Shown here: piece by piece, positions 46,484 through 57,024 of the stretch
How the letters are laid out: each line of letters starts with the position of its first letter
Numbering within the stretch: position 1 is the stretch's first letter
DNA from: Tausonia pullulans
Taxonomy: Eukaryota; Basidiomycota; Tremellomycetes; Cystofilobasidiales; Mrakiaceae
Assembly (NCBI GenBank): GCA_951802195.1
Contig: OX637631.1
Span: 496,001 to 560,000, forward strand
Length of the DNA stretch: 64,000 nt
Reading direction: 5' to 3'
Program-made: the position numbers and the translations under genes
The notes under the pieces: model-generated
The model's input: only the letters and a program-made list of their open reading frames with translations
Database searches by the model: none
What the model was told of the DNA's origin: nothing

Positions 46484-48192
46484 CTTGAGAGCGAATGAAG
46501 GTCGGGGGAGAGAAAGAAAGTTGGCGGGTGAAAGGAAGGAAAGGCGAAAGCGGAATCGAGGTTGAGGCGAGGACGTGGGCGAGGGCGTGAGCCAGAAGAG
46601 TTTTCCGAGCAGCGCAACAACAGCGGGGAGAGGAGAGGATGGCAGGAGAGTCGACAGAGAGGAACGTGGTCAGCTAGGGAGCAGACATACTGCCAGCCGT
46701 GCTTCGTAGCAGGCGGGGACGACGACTGACTTTTGCTTGAGGCTTGCGGCGGTGGGAGAAGAAGCACAACGGGGCAAACCTGAAAGAGCGAGGCCGCCCT
46801 CCCTCTCGAGCAGCGAGCCGGGCGAGGCGCGGAACGAGCGCCGCGCGCGCCTCGTCCTTGCCATGGAGGTCCGTCCGCAGCGGCTGGGTCACACCACCAC
46901 GCTTCCCCGCGCTGTCCTCTTCTCTCACCCTCAGTCAAGTGGCATCCTTGGATCCGCATGCTGACAGACAGGTGGACAGGAGATCCCTCGATGGACATGA
47001 TACTGGCACGCCAGCCAAACAGTGTCGAGCTGGCCAGTCGCCCGTTTGTCTTCGATGATGCTGTTGCCACGCTGAGCTAGCTGCCCTGCCGCTGCACATG
47101 GCATATGGGGTTTCGAAGAAGAAAGGGTTTCTGTATCGTCTCATATCTTGTGCGATTGAAACACCTGTCTTGAGATGTGTAGATGGCCTCAAGTCTGTTT
47201 GTGGTGGAGAGCGCGCGCGGCAGCGGCCAGTTGTTTTATTCCTTGCAAATGTCATATCCATCCTTCGTCAATCTTTGCTGTAGGCTCTATGGCCAAGAGG
47301 CTAGCAACAGCAAGCTATGCTTCTTCACCGGTGTAAGCAATGGGAGCAACAGCTTTATTGGCCGAGAGGTCTCCCCTTTTCGTGCGAGCGGTACGCGCTA
47401 AGTATCGCCTCTTTCCTCCTTTGGCGCGCGTGCGAGGTGTCTCTCTATATCCAGCGGCAGATGCTTCACAGTTGTTGAAATGCATCGACGCGAACTGGCC
47501 TCGTACGAGGCTTGCAGTGAGTTGTGTGCCGTTCGATGGGCCAGAGAGCCTTGCTCACGAGCGTACCCTGAATGTGTCGTGCTCGACTTCACCTCTCTTC
47601 TCTTGTTCGCCCAAGCCGGCAATTGAAAGAAATACATGCTTAATAGTGAATGTCCGTTCCCACCAATCCGTCAAGCCGCCTCAGTGAGGGGAAGGCCCAA
47701 CGAACAACAACCCCTCCCCTCCCAGCGCCTCGAAAGCCCACTCCAGAGGTGTAGACCTCAAGAACACTGAGCGAGAAGGGGAAAGGTGGAAGAAGTAGGG
47801 TATACTCTGACAGTCGCTCCGTTTCTCTCGGCCCCTGGAAAGAAATGGGGACGAGAAAGCGCTCTCGAATGAGCGCATCGACGTCGGAGGGGAAATGGAG
47901 AGGGCGACGCTGTGTCCGTCTTGTCCCCTCTCCCTCGCTTTCCCTCTTGCCCTTCCTCTTTACTGAGGAGGAGGTCAATGCGCTTTGCTTTCTCAATAGA
48001 CTGACTGGCTTGTTCCTTTCTTCTTGCCCTGTGTGAGAGCGAAAGGGAACTAAGGTTAGGTCGAGAGGTCGTGCCGGCTCGACTCACGAGTCCTGCAGAC
48101 CACGAGCGCGCGCGTCTCACATGCGTAGCACCAACTCTTTCGCAACCAGACTAAGGTGTCGATCCATAGTATTAATATGTAAGATATGTTGT
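46484..48192. other. 1.7-kb region without a firm gene
   Basis: Upstream of RPL33 and downstream of the deaminase-fold gene. On the minus strand there is a convincing spliceosomal intron shape at about 48094-48030 (GTGAGT, CTAAC, ACACAG) followed by an ATG at 47878 opening a 65-codon frame (MRSFESAF ... LEWAFEALGGEGLLFVG). This could be a small gene with a 5'-leader intron, but nothing in it is recognised. I leave it as a weak candidate. Confidence 0.4.
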
Positions 48193-49960
48193 TTATCTGC
48201 CCTTAGCCCCCCGCTTCTTAGCCTTATTATGATGCTGCTGGCGTGGGTGCGGCTCCTTGTCCTCCTCATCCGACTGGCTTTTCTGACTCAACGATGACCT
48301 CGACGCGACCCTCATGACCTGCAACGGCACACCACCGTCCCCCTGCCCCTGCTGCTGTATCTGGTTGGACTGCTCCCGCTGGTTCTGGTACTGCTGATGG
48401 TGCTGCCCTCCGGCCCAATGTGGACCCTGGACGAGCACTCGGCCCGTTGACCCTCGAAGGAACGTCGAGGGTCGGAGCTTGCCGAGCTTGTCCCGCCCCA
48501 GAAAGTAGTTGCGGTCCATCGAGGTGATGAAAACGTTGCCCTCGAGCATGGACTCGTACATCGCGGATACTGATGAGGGGGACGAGAGATGGTGGGCTTG
48601 TGTGGTGTGCGCGGAAGAAAAGAAAGAGAGGGCGCACCAGTCTGGCAGGTCCACTTGACGAGCCCGGTCGGCGGGTCCACAGCGGTGAAGTAGATGCGCT
48701 TGATGCCGGCCCTACAAACAGGTGTCAGATTGGGCAGGTGTGACCGCAAGGAGTTGAGGATGAAGATCGCTCACTCAACAATCCATCCAAAACACCGAAA
48801 GCAAGGCCGCGACTCAGCTAGACGACCGCCCCGCGTCACTCGGCACACATAAAGATCCGCCTGAAGGAACGAAGATCGTCAGCCTTGCGTCGAAGGTCGA
48901 TGAAGCAAATGGAGATCACGCTCACCCCATTCGTTGGCTTCGCCCCGTTACCCTTTGGTCTGCGGCCAGCTGCAAACGGTGATTCAGCACCCGGGACCAG
49001 ACCCTCGGACGACGTCGATAAAGTATTTACTAGCACTATAGCCCTTGCCAGTACGCTCCAGCAGGAGGTCTTTGAGCTTCTTTGACAGAACCACCTTGGT
49101 CTGGAACCCGCGCAGCCCGTCAGCTCAACGACCTTGATTCTATATTCAAAAACGGCCACAGGAGACTCACCATACCACTCAGACTCGCGGAATGACGCCC
49201 CTCGTTTTTCAAACGACTCGGCCAGACGGTCCTCGGCGCCCGACGACGGGGACGGACGAGGGCGAGCGGAGCCTCCCCCATTATTGGAGGAGGAAGGATC
49301 AGATCCTCGGCGGGAGGCGGTGGCCTTCTTCCTCTGTTGATAGTAAGGGATCGGAGACAGGAGTGAGTCAGTGTGGGTGGCGGAGACGACACGTGCTGAA
49401 ACCGAAGCAGGTCAATTGGCTGCGCGTGACGCTGGAGAGGTCCAGCTTAGTTCTCAGCCTGATCGAACCACACATGCTGTCGTACTGAAGCGTCACGGTT
49501 CGCCCCACAAGTGGGCAGACATTGGCCTGGATAGAACAGAAAGGCGAAGTCGCGTTTTGAACAGGCAAGGGCGACGTACCTTGTCGGCGCTCGCGGCGCG
49601 CGAAATGAACGACTGGGCCGAGCCACCAGCAGCACCCGAGGTGCTACCGGGAGGGAGGGTCGAGAGGATTGCCATCATCTCGGCGTGCATAGAGTCTAAG
49701 CACATGAGAGGGATGACGAGAGGGCGAGGGAGGAGTAAGCGAGCGTGCGACGCGTCAACGTCGTGGGTCCGTCAGGGCGACGCCGACGCAAGAGCAAGGA
49801 ACGCACGCTGAAGCTCGCCCTTGAAGTAGGTGCGTTTCGAGTTGTGGCCCGAGGCAATGACCTTGCCGCCGGCGACGATGGCGCAGGCGTGCTGGTGGTT
49901 GAGCTCGGAGAGCTGGGCCTCGTTGAAGAGGAGCGAGGTCACACGGTCGAGACGGCACAT
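48193..49960 (-). CDS. deaminase-fold protein with separated zinc motifs
   Basis: Cytidine-deaminase superfamily protein of uncertain substrate. The N-terminus MCRLDRVTSLLFNEAQLSEL runs into the core: HACAIVAGGKVIASGHNSKR, TYFKGELQ, and the first zinc motif SMHAEMMAI. A serine/arginine-rich insert follows (RKKATASRRGSDPSSSNNGG), then VVLSKKLKDLLLERTGKGY, ADLYVCRVT, and the second zinc motif SRPCFRCFGWIVEAGIKRIY, followed by FTAVDPPTGLVKW. So the catalytic His-Ala-Glu and the PCxxC are about 150 residues apart. The tail (ESMLEGNVFITSMDRNYFLG, then Gln-rich and basic to KKRGAKGR) may bind nucleic acid. Clear exons are 49960-49807, 49695-49580 and a last one beginning VSAMYESM. The join near 49100-49135 would need a 32-nt intron, so the model or the sequence is uncertain there. 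Substrate could be a nucleotide or tRNA; I do not choose. Confidence 0.72.
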
Positions 49961-50976
49961 TTCTAAGACAATGAGTAAGGATGGGTATGGGTAAGAGGAG
50001 GGGGTGTTGCTGAGTCGTTGAGCGGGCAAAGGACGAGAGCGAGAGCAAGGGAACCGAAGAGAGGAGGAGAGCTTAAAGAGGATGAGCGAGCGGATGGCAG
50101 GAAGTCGAGGAGGCGAGGCGCGCGAAGGGAGGCGGCCCCGATCTTGTCTGGCGCGCGAACTCAGCGATGACCTGGACTTGACAAGGTCGGGCTTGGCCCT
50201 GCTCGTTCCTCCATCTCTGGTTGCAACGGTCTCGCCTTCCTTGGCCGTTCGTTTCTTTCCAATACATGCACGAACAGACTGGTGGCTAGCATAGACGGAG
50301 GCTATTGACATGACCCTTGACCAAGCTGGTGTTCTGCGTGCCCAAGGCAACAGCCTCTTCGCTCTCCCCCCGAGCATGTCTGATGGTGGCATCTTGCCCA
50401 AGTCCTTCCGGAACGTGAACACGGGTTCTTTTCCCACTGATTACTTGCTTGCTTAATCGACAGGGTGAAGGGATCTCTTCCATTCGAAAACATAGGTGGC
50501 GCTCTCGTTACGGCTGAGAGGCGAGGACCTGCGGAGGAAGCAGGAAACGGGCGGCCGAAAGGTCTTCCACAACTTCAACCTGCGATCGCGCCACGAGGCC
50601 TGCTGGTGGGGGACCCGGCTGGTGCCTCTCATCGTTGAGCGGGGGAGTGGTACTCGGGGAAAATGTACTCGGGGAAAATGCACTCGGAAGGGAGGGACAC
50701 GGAAGAAAGGGAGGAAAAGGGGAGTGTTTTCCCGTGAAACCTCGGAACACCCCGGGCGGGCCACCTCCAACGGTCGAGACGGTCCGTCTTGCCGCGCTTC
50801 CAGCGCAGGCGAAACTCAGTCCGCTTCTCTCCCCTTGTTCTTTCGCCTCAGTCACATAATTTCGGCTCTTTGCTGTTTGCCTTCAACGTTCAACGTATTC
50901 GACCCTTTCACGACTTGTTCGCCTGCTGCTGCTACACAAGTAACAACCACCCTCCTCTCCTCGAGACAAACCAGCC
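49961..50976. other. 1-kb divergent intergenic region
   Basis: Between the starts of the deaminase-fold gene (-) and the membrane-protein gene (+). Long open frames on both strands are arginine-rich or proline-rich and lack support. It contains the 15-bp tandem repeat at 50650. Confidence 0.5.
50650..50691 (+). repeat. 15-bp tandem repeat, 2 full copies plus part
   Basis: Unit GTACTCGGGGAAAAT occurs at 50650-50664 and 50665-50679, followed by a diverged partial copy (GCACTCGGAAG). It lies in the upstream region of the membrane-protein gene and could hold duplicated factor sites. Confidence 0.8.
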
Positions 50977-52428
50977 ATGTCGTCTGTGGCACGCTCCTCT
51001 CGCCAAATCGAGGCCACAACCTCTTCTTTCGAGTTCTCGCTCGCGAGCACCCTCCTCGCGACACTCTCGACCCTGGCGCTCCTCCCGCTTCATGTCCTCG
51101 TTCTCGTCCTTGCTACGGCCCTCGGACCCAGGGCACTCAACGCACTCTCTCGCTCAGAGGTGGGTTTTTGTCACCCGCTCTCACTCTCACTCTATCCCTC
51201 TCTTCACCCGATAATGAACCGCGGAGAACTCGGGCGGGGCTCTCGGGCGGGCTTCCGCTCAAGTACTCGCCGAGCCGTCGGTCATTTGAGCCGGTGTTCG
51301 GACCGGCGCATCTCCGCTTCCCCCCCCTTTGCATGGCCCCCCCCTGCATGGCTCCTTCGTCTCGCAATTAACTGAGCTGACATTTGGCTGGCTCTCGATC
51401 TCAACTCCACTTTCTTTCTGCGATTTTGCCACTCTCAGGTCTCCTCCTCTTCTCTCGCCTCATCCACTACCATGGCCTCCCTCATCGAGGAGCAGCGACT
51501 TGCCAAGCGCAGTAACTCGTCCACCCTCCTCCGGAAAACTGCCAGCCTATCATCGAGCCTCTGCGATTTCGCCGAGGAGCCGCCCTTTTCCTTTTCGACC
51601 TTCGACGCTTCCTCTGGCGTGATCATCGATGGCGAGGAAGATGAGCACGAGCGCGACGTCGACGCACTCTTCTTCTCGTGCCCGTCCTCCCGGCGGCCCT
51701 CGGCCAACTCGCTCCCCTCGGCCCGCTCGTCGCTCTTTCTTCCGGCGGTGACGGCCTTCGACGACAACTCGGCCTCCGTCGCGCCCATCCTCGCGCGCTC
51801 ACCGTCCAACCCGCTATCATTTACCTTTTCCAACTCGGCATCCTCGCGCCGATCCTCCCTTCGCTCCCAGGAACGGAACCGTCCCATCTCCAACTGTTCA
51901 TTCTCCTCGTCGAACGCCTACCCCGCGGTCCCTGTCGACATCGAATGCACCTGCGACAGCGACGGTAACGATGACGATGCTATCTACTTCTCGACGCCCT
52001 CCTCCCGTCGCCCCTCCGGCTCGTCTGAGGCCGACTCCCTCTCCTCCCTCCCCGTCTCCAACACGTGGCATCTCCCTCAAAAGTCGGCCCTCTTCCGCGC
52101 GCTCGAGGCCGCTTCCTCGTCCGGCTCCTCGCGTGGCAGCTCGTCGGTCCCCTCGTGCTCGTGCTCAGCCACCTCCTCCCCCCTTAACTCTGCCCCTTAT
52201 ACACCCAAACTTTCCCCGGCGCTCTTGTCTATCCCGCTCCCGTCGTCATTCGTTCGGCCGGACCTCCTCCACCGACACGCTAGCTCGGAGCCTAACTCCC
52301 GTGTCTCCCACCGGAAACACGCCTCTTCCTCTCCTGCGCAGCAGCGGGAGTGGGACTGGGCACTCGTTCGTGAGAAGCTTCGTGAACGGGCAGAAGCCGA
52401 CCAGGTTCGCGTCGAGAGCGACGAGTAG
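50977..52428 (+). CDS. uncharacterised single-pass membrane protein, serine-rich
   Basis: Not recognised. Two exons, 50977-51159 and 51439-52428, sum to 1173 nt, 390 residues. The first exon encodes MSSVARSSRQIEATTSSFEF then one strong hydrophobic helix (LALLPLHVLVLVLATALG and flanks). Exon 2 is almost entirely serine-rich and low in order, with arginine-serine clusters (PSSRRPSANSLPSARSS, ASSRRSSLRSQERNRP, PSSRRPSGSSEADS) that look like kinase sites, an acidic patch IIDGEEDEHERDVDA, and a charged C-terminal helix EWDWALVREKLRERAEADQV. Two segments are similar to each other: DVDALFFSCPSSRRPS and DDAIYFSTPSSRRPS, each followed by GSSE/ANSLPS-like text. This suggests an internal duplication. 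The 279-nt intron joins in phase 0. Confidence 0.72.
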
Positions 52429-52501
52429 CTTTCCTTTCTCGTCTCTTCTTATCTTATCCACCTCTTTTTTTCGATTTGCTCTCTCTCACTTTTTATAGTT
52501 A

Positions 52502-52518
52502 CCCCCCCCCCCCCCCTC
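52502..52518 (+). repeat. poly-C run
   Basis: About 16 cytosines shortly after the stop of the membrane-protein gene, in its probable 3' untranslated region. Confidence 0.75.
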
Positions 52519-52669
52519 CCTTGTACTACCACTCTACGTTGTATTCAGTTTACCTCCTTGTGTCCCTCAAATGTATCAGTAATTTTCTCTCCATCATTCC
52601 GCCCTCCGCGGGAGTCATCAGAGTCATCGTCAAGGTCATCAAGATGAGACTGAATCGTTAGCGTGGCAT

Positions 52670-55600
52670 CTATGACAGCGCCTCCACGAGCATCGCCTCA
52701 TCCTCCAAAGCCGCTTGACTCGCCGGGGCGCCCATGCCCGTGCGAATGAGGTCCTCCTTGTTGGCAAAGATCTCGGCAAGGATGAACGCTGCGAACGATG
52801 AGTCGCCCCAGTAGTCGCCGTGGGCGGTGAGAGCGTCGTAGTATTCGGAGATCATGCCCGTCGATTGCAGGACGAAGCTGTGACGTGGCAGAGTTCAGCG
52901 GCAGATTGAGAAAGAAAGACCGTGTGCACCCACTCAAGGTTGCCATGCGGGTTAAGAGCGCTGAACCGCCGCTCAGCCTTGGAGCCCTTGAGCTGCTCCT
53001 TCCCGGGCGGGCCGGAGAGCTGGAGATTGAGAGTCAGCTTTGCTTTTGGCATTGGTCTAGAGAAACAGTTCGTTCACCTCGAGTCCGCTGGGAAGCCGGA
53101 TAGTCTCAGGGCGCTTGCCTGGCATTGATCCTCGGAACGGCTGGGAGGAAGCCGTCGTGTCAGCAAAAAAAAACACGCACTTCCTCTCTTCCCCATGTCA
53201 TGAGTTCTCGATAGATGAATTGACCTTCGGCAGGCCGTCAAACATCTTGCTGAGTGAGCCGACACCCCGCCCGACGGTCTCGGTGAAAGTATCCATGATG
53301 CCCGCCGTGACGGAGGAAATGGCGAGTGGCGGTCGACTCTTGGCGAGACGAGAGTCAACGGTCGCGTTGAGCATGTAGGCTAGGACGACCAACAGGTCAG
53401 CACTAGAGAAATAGCTATCTGCCACAGAGCGAGAAATAGAGGCTCACCGATGGGGTCAGAAGGGTGGAAGATGTTGTAGATCGAGTCGACGGCGAGGCAT
53501 CCAAAGCGCCCTGCCCGATCCAGTGCTTCGTCCTTCGGTGAGGCGCGGGTCCGCTCGCGGCCCTTGCGAGGGACGAGCTGGGCTGAATGGAGATGGAGGA
53601 AGAGGCCGAGCGGAGAACCGACGAGGAAAAGGGCGTGCGTGTTGAAAATGAAGGACTCGCTTGAAGGGTGTCAATCAGAGTGCCGGTCTTTAGAACCAGC
53701 CGAGAGAGAGCGTGCTCACCGAGCGTTGTAGGCGACCTCCTTGGGTAGTTCCGAAAGCCGCGGAATGATGGTCTCTTGCTCGCTGAGAATATTGGCCACA
53801 AGTGCCGACCCGAGAGAATGAGCGATTATGTGCTGCGATAATGACCGACGACAAGTGAGCAAAAGATGGCCAAGGACAGCTCAGGCGACAGAGGGATTCA
53901 CCACACGGCCTTTCTTCTCGAATTCGGGATGCCGGCGGCACCATCGGCGGTAGGTGCGGTTACACTGAACGACGACGGCCTCGATCATGCTCTCCTTGTG
54001 CCGCGCAGTCATGACTGAAGTCGGGTCGAAATCAGTTTACACGCTCCGCCTGTCTTCCAAGAGGCCTGCTTACAGTACGGAATGTCGAGAAGAACCTTGT
54101 TCGTCAACTCACGGACATATGGTATCGTTTTCTGGAGCACGGATCAGTCTATGAGCTCAGACGCAATTGAACATGCAGTATGACACGCACCCGAAGAGTG
54201 ATGTCATTGAGATCCCACGAATTGTCGAGCTCGTGCTCAATGTCCTCCTGTCCCTCTTCCTCTGTGCCTTGGCCAAGCTGGAACAAAGAAGAAAAGGATC
54301 AACGAGGAGCTGGCTGCCAATTGAGGCAGGTGGAAGTACGCTGAGATCGGCTCGCCACTGATGAGAAAATGAGAACAGGTGGGATTAGACTAGACATGAG
54401 TCGCTCGAAAGGAGCAAGGACTGACCTGGATAGGCAGGAACTGTGCCTGTCGATCGCGCATGATACTCGCAAGGGCGGGGCTGAGTGCTTGCTTCTGCGC
54501 TTCTTTACGAAGAATGTTTGCTGCGTAGACGAAAGAGAAACCCTCGTACGTGTTGGCGAGCTCTGTGGCAGCGGGCTTGGTCAATATCAGGCCGAAGGAA
54601 ACAAAGGAGGGCGGCTCACGTTGGCCGATGCCGTGAACGATGAGGACCAGATCGGTGACCTGGGGAGCCGACGGCTCGGCAGCCTTCCCATTCTCTTTCG
54701 CTGGTCGCTTAATACCCTCCCCGCTCATGTCTGCGACGACCAGCCCATTCTCGTTGGCCGCAAACGCGTCGAGGCCATTGCGAACCACGCTTTTGACGTC
54801 CGCGGCGCCACGCTTGTCCTCGGCCCGGAACTCCTCAACACTGCGTCGGAGGTTGATGGAGGAGACGGAATGTGAGCGCTCTTTGCTGGGGGCGGAGGAA
54901 ATGGAAAGCGCTCGGCCGGAGCGAGGAGTGGAGGTGCCAGACGTGGCTGGTGCGAGGCCAGCGACGGCTGAATCATAGCCTCGGAAGACTGTCGTCGTGA
55001 AAAATAGACGATGTGAGTAAGGAAGGGAAGATGAAGGGGGTTGTGCAACGCAAGGGAAACGCACCAAATGTCCCGGGAACATGGGCAGCCCCAGATCGGA
55101 GCGCCGTCCAGAGGGCCTTCGAGATCTTGCTGCTCATGCTCTCCCTGAAATGAAGTAGCGTGCCTTTTCAGCAAGTCAGACTAGATGTGCAAATTGATAA
55201 TCCGACACGCACGAGACAATCCGCGCGAGTCCATCATCCTGATAAATGACCCAAGGCCCCCCGCCATTTGGAACGGCATCTCGAGACTTGACGAGCTCGT
55301 ACCGGAGTTTGGCCTCGGCCTCCTTGCCCAACGCCACACACGCCGAGAGCTCTTCCTCGTATGAAGGCTTTAAAGGGCGGGAAGAAGCAGATGAGCGGGC
55401 CAACTCTGAACGATCTTTCTTACAGTTGGCTGGGACGCACCACCCAAGGTTTGATTTTTCTAAAGACGTAAATGGAGTAGCGTTAGTCAAGATGCTTTGA
55501 AAGCTGAAGAGCTCCGGACATACAGGTAGCCCTCCTCTAGCTCGTCGCTTAGCTCCTCCGGACAGGGCCGCGTCTTATCAAAGAACCACCGGCACCGTCT

Positions 55601-56447
55601 TATGGGGATGTTGGGGCCTCGGTGGTTCCAGAAGACGGGGAATAGCTGAAAGGAGGAGGGGGAAGATTAAAGATCCGCCGCAGCTGTCTAGTCCGAAGAG
55701 ACAGGTCCACGACGGCTCACCTTCATGTTGCGGACATCCGCCTCAAAGAGGCCGTCCTGAGCGAGATGAACGAACGTCGGCATCAGGCTCGCCGTAATTG
55801 CAGCTAAGGAAACCTGGCGGATACCACCTCTCTCGCCGCTTCCCTCAAGCGAGGGAGCTCGCTTGTCCGGTCGGACCTGGACTCTGGACTCACCTTGGCG
55901 ACAGGCACGCCCATCTCCTCCTCCTCAAGTTTTTCCACATCCTCCCATGTCTGTCTCGTCTCGAGTTTCCTTTTCTTCACATAGCCACCGCCACCCTCGT
56001 CCTTATCTACCTTCTCGTTCGGCGGTGTCTCCGCCTCCGGCTCTCCGGCGACGTTGGCTACACCCTGCTGCTCCTTCCCCTTGCCCTTTTCAGCAGCCCG
56101 CTTCCACTCCTTCTCAAGAAGGTTAACTTCCTCGGGACTTGGGCTCATCTTGCGCGTCGCGACGCGGTCTTCTTCAGGGAGAGCGAGCCAGCGGGCTTCC
56201 ATCTCGGACGACTCGGACGCTGAGAAGGGCGCGTAGATCGTTGCTGGGGCGGGAACAGGGACACCCTGAACGAGAGATAGGTTTGAGTCACCAGGGAGTC
56301 AGCAGAAAGGGGAGGAGGGAGGATGCCTGTGAATGAGAGTGGGTACAGGGAAGGGGCTGGACGAACCAAGAGGTCGAGGTAGGGCGTGCCGAGGTGCATC
56401 CAGCGGACATCAAGCGGGGGGGGAGGGGGGTCATCGGGGGTGTCCAT
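52670..56447 (-). CDS. DDHD-domain phospholipase (PA-PLA1 family)
   Basis: Intracellular phospholipase A1-like protein of the family that includes human DDHD1/2 and yeast YOR022C, acting on phosphatidic acid or related lipids on organelle membranes. Many exons; roughly 850-950 residues. It begins MDTPDDPPPPPLDVRWMHLG and continues with ESSEMEARWLALPEEDRVAT and a charged coil ending EKLEEEEMGVPVAK. The N-terminal family region is MKLFPVFWNHRGPNIPIRRC and RWFFDKTRPCPEEL. Near 54650 is VTDLVLIVHGIGQ; at about 53800 the lipase nucleophile motif reads HIIAHSLGSALVANIL, with Ala where GHSLG is usual. The DDHD part has IFHPSDPIAYMLNA, RRFSALNPHGNLEW and EYYDALTAHGDYWGD, ending at 52670. The position usually RIDY is NLEW, so one of the four DDHD acids may be replaced by Glu. 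The C-terminus is firm; internal exon borders were not all worked out. Confidence 0.88.
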
Positions 56448-57024
56448 GATATCTGCTGTCTCTGAGGGAGAAGAGTTGGGGCGGAGGCTGGGTGGCTGTC
56501 GTGGTTGGTAGAGAGAACATATACACGTCGGACTGACGTGAAGGAGGAAGGGAGGACAGGCTCTGGATATCACAGCCGCGTGAGACCGCCGACGACGTCA
56601 CCCGCGCCCAGGCTCTCTCTCATCTTCTCGCCAGCTCATTGGGGATGAGATAGGGAGTCGTCGATCACAGTCTTATGCACCTTGAGGAGAGGTCGAGTAG
56701 GGGAAAATCTTGTGAGACGGTCCGGATTCCTGCGTGCGTCCGTCGGCACAGTCCGCCACCCACCCAGCGTCTCCTCTCTCGACTGCCGACTGCGGAAACG
56801 AACTCCAGTGGTGTAAACGATCCATATGCTTTCCAGCTGGACACATCGTCTCTGATAGAGGACAATGCTGATCGCGATGGATCCGTGCTGACGACGTTCG
56901 CTTGAGGCCGAAGGTCCAAGAGAACTCAAGGGGCGAACCCTCCCGCGAGGCGCGAGAATCTGTCTGCGCGCTCGCTGCCATTCACCTTCGACCTCCGTTT
57001 CCTTTCCCCCTTTCCTTCACACCG
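56448..57024. promoter_or_regulatory. divergent promoter region, DDHD lipase / RRN3
   Basis: 577 bp between head-to-head starts; no gene is supported within it. Confidence 0.5.

Noticed and set aside
50496-51371. 291-codon open frame on the + strand
   Set aside because: It crosses the promoter, exon 1 and the intron of the membrane-protein gene in another frame, is arginine-rich, and has no conserved segment. It is a GC-bias shadow.
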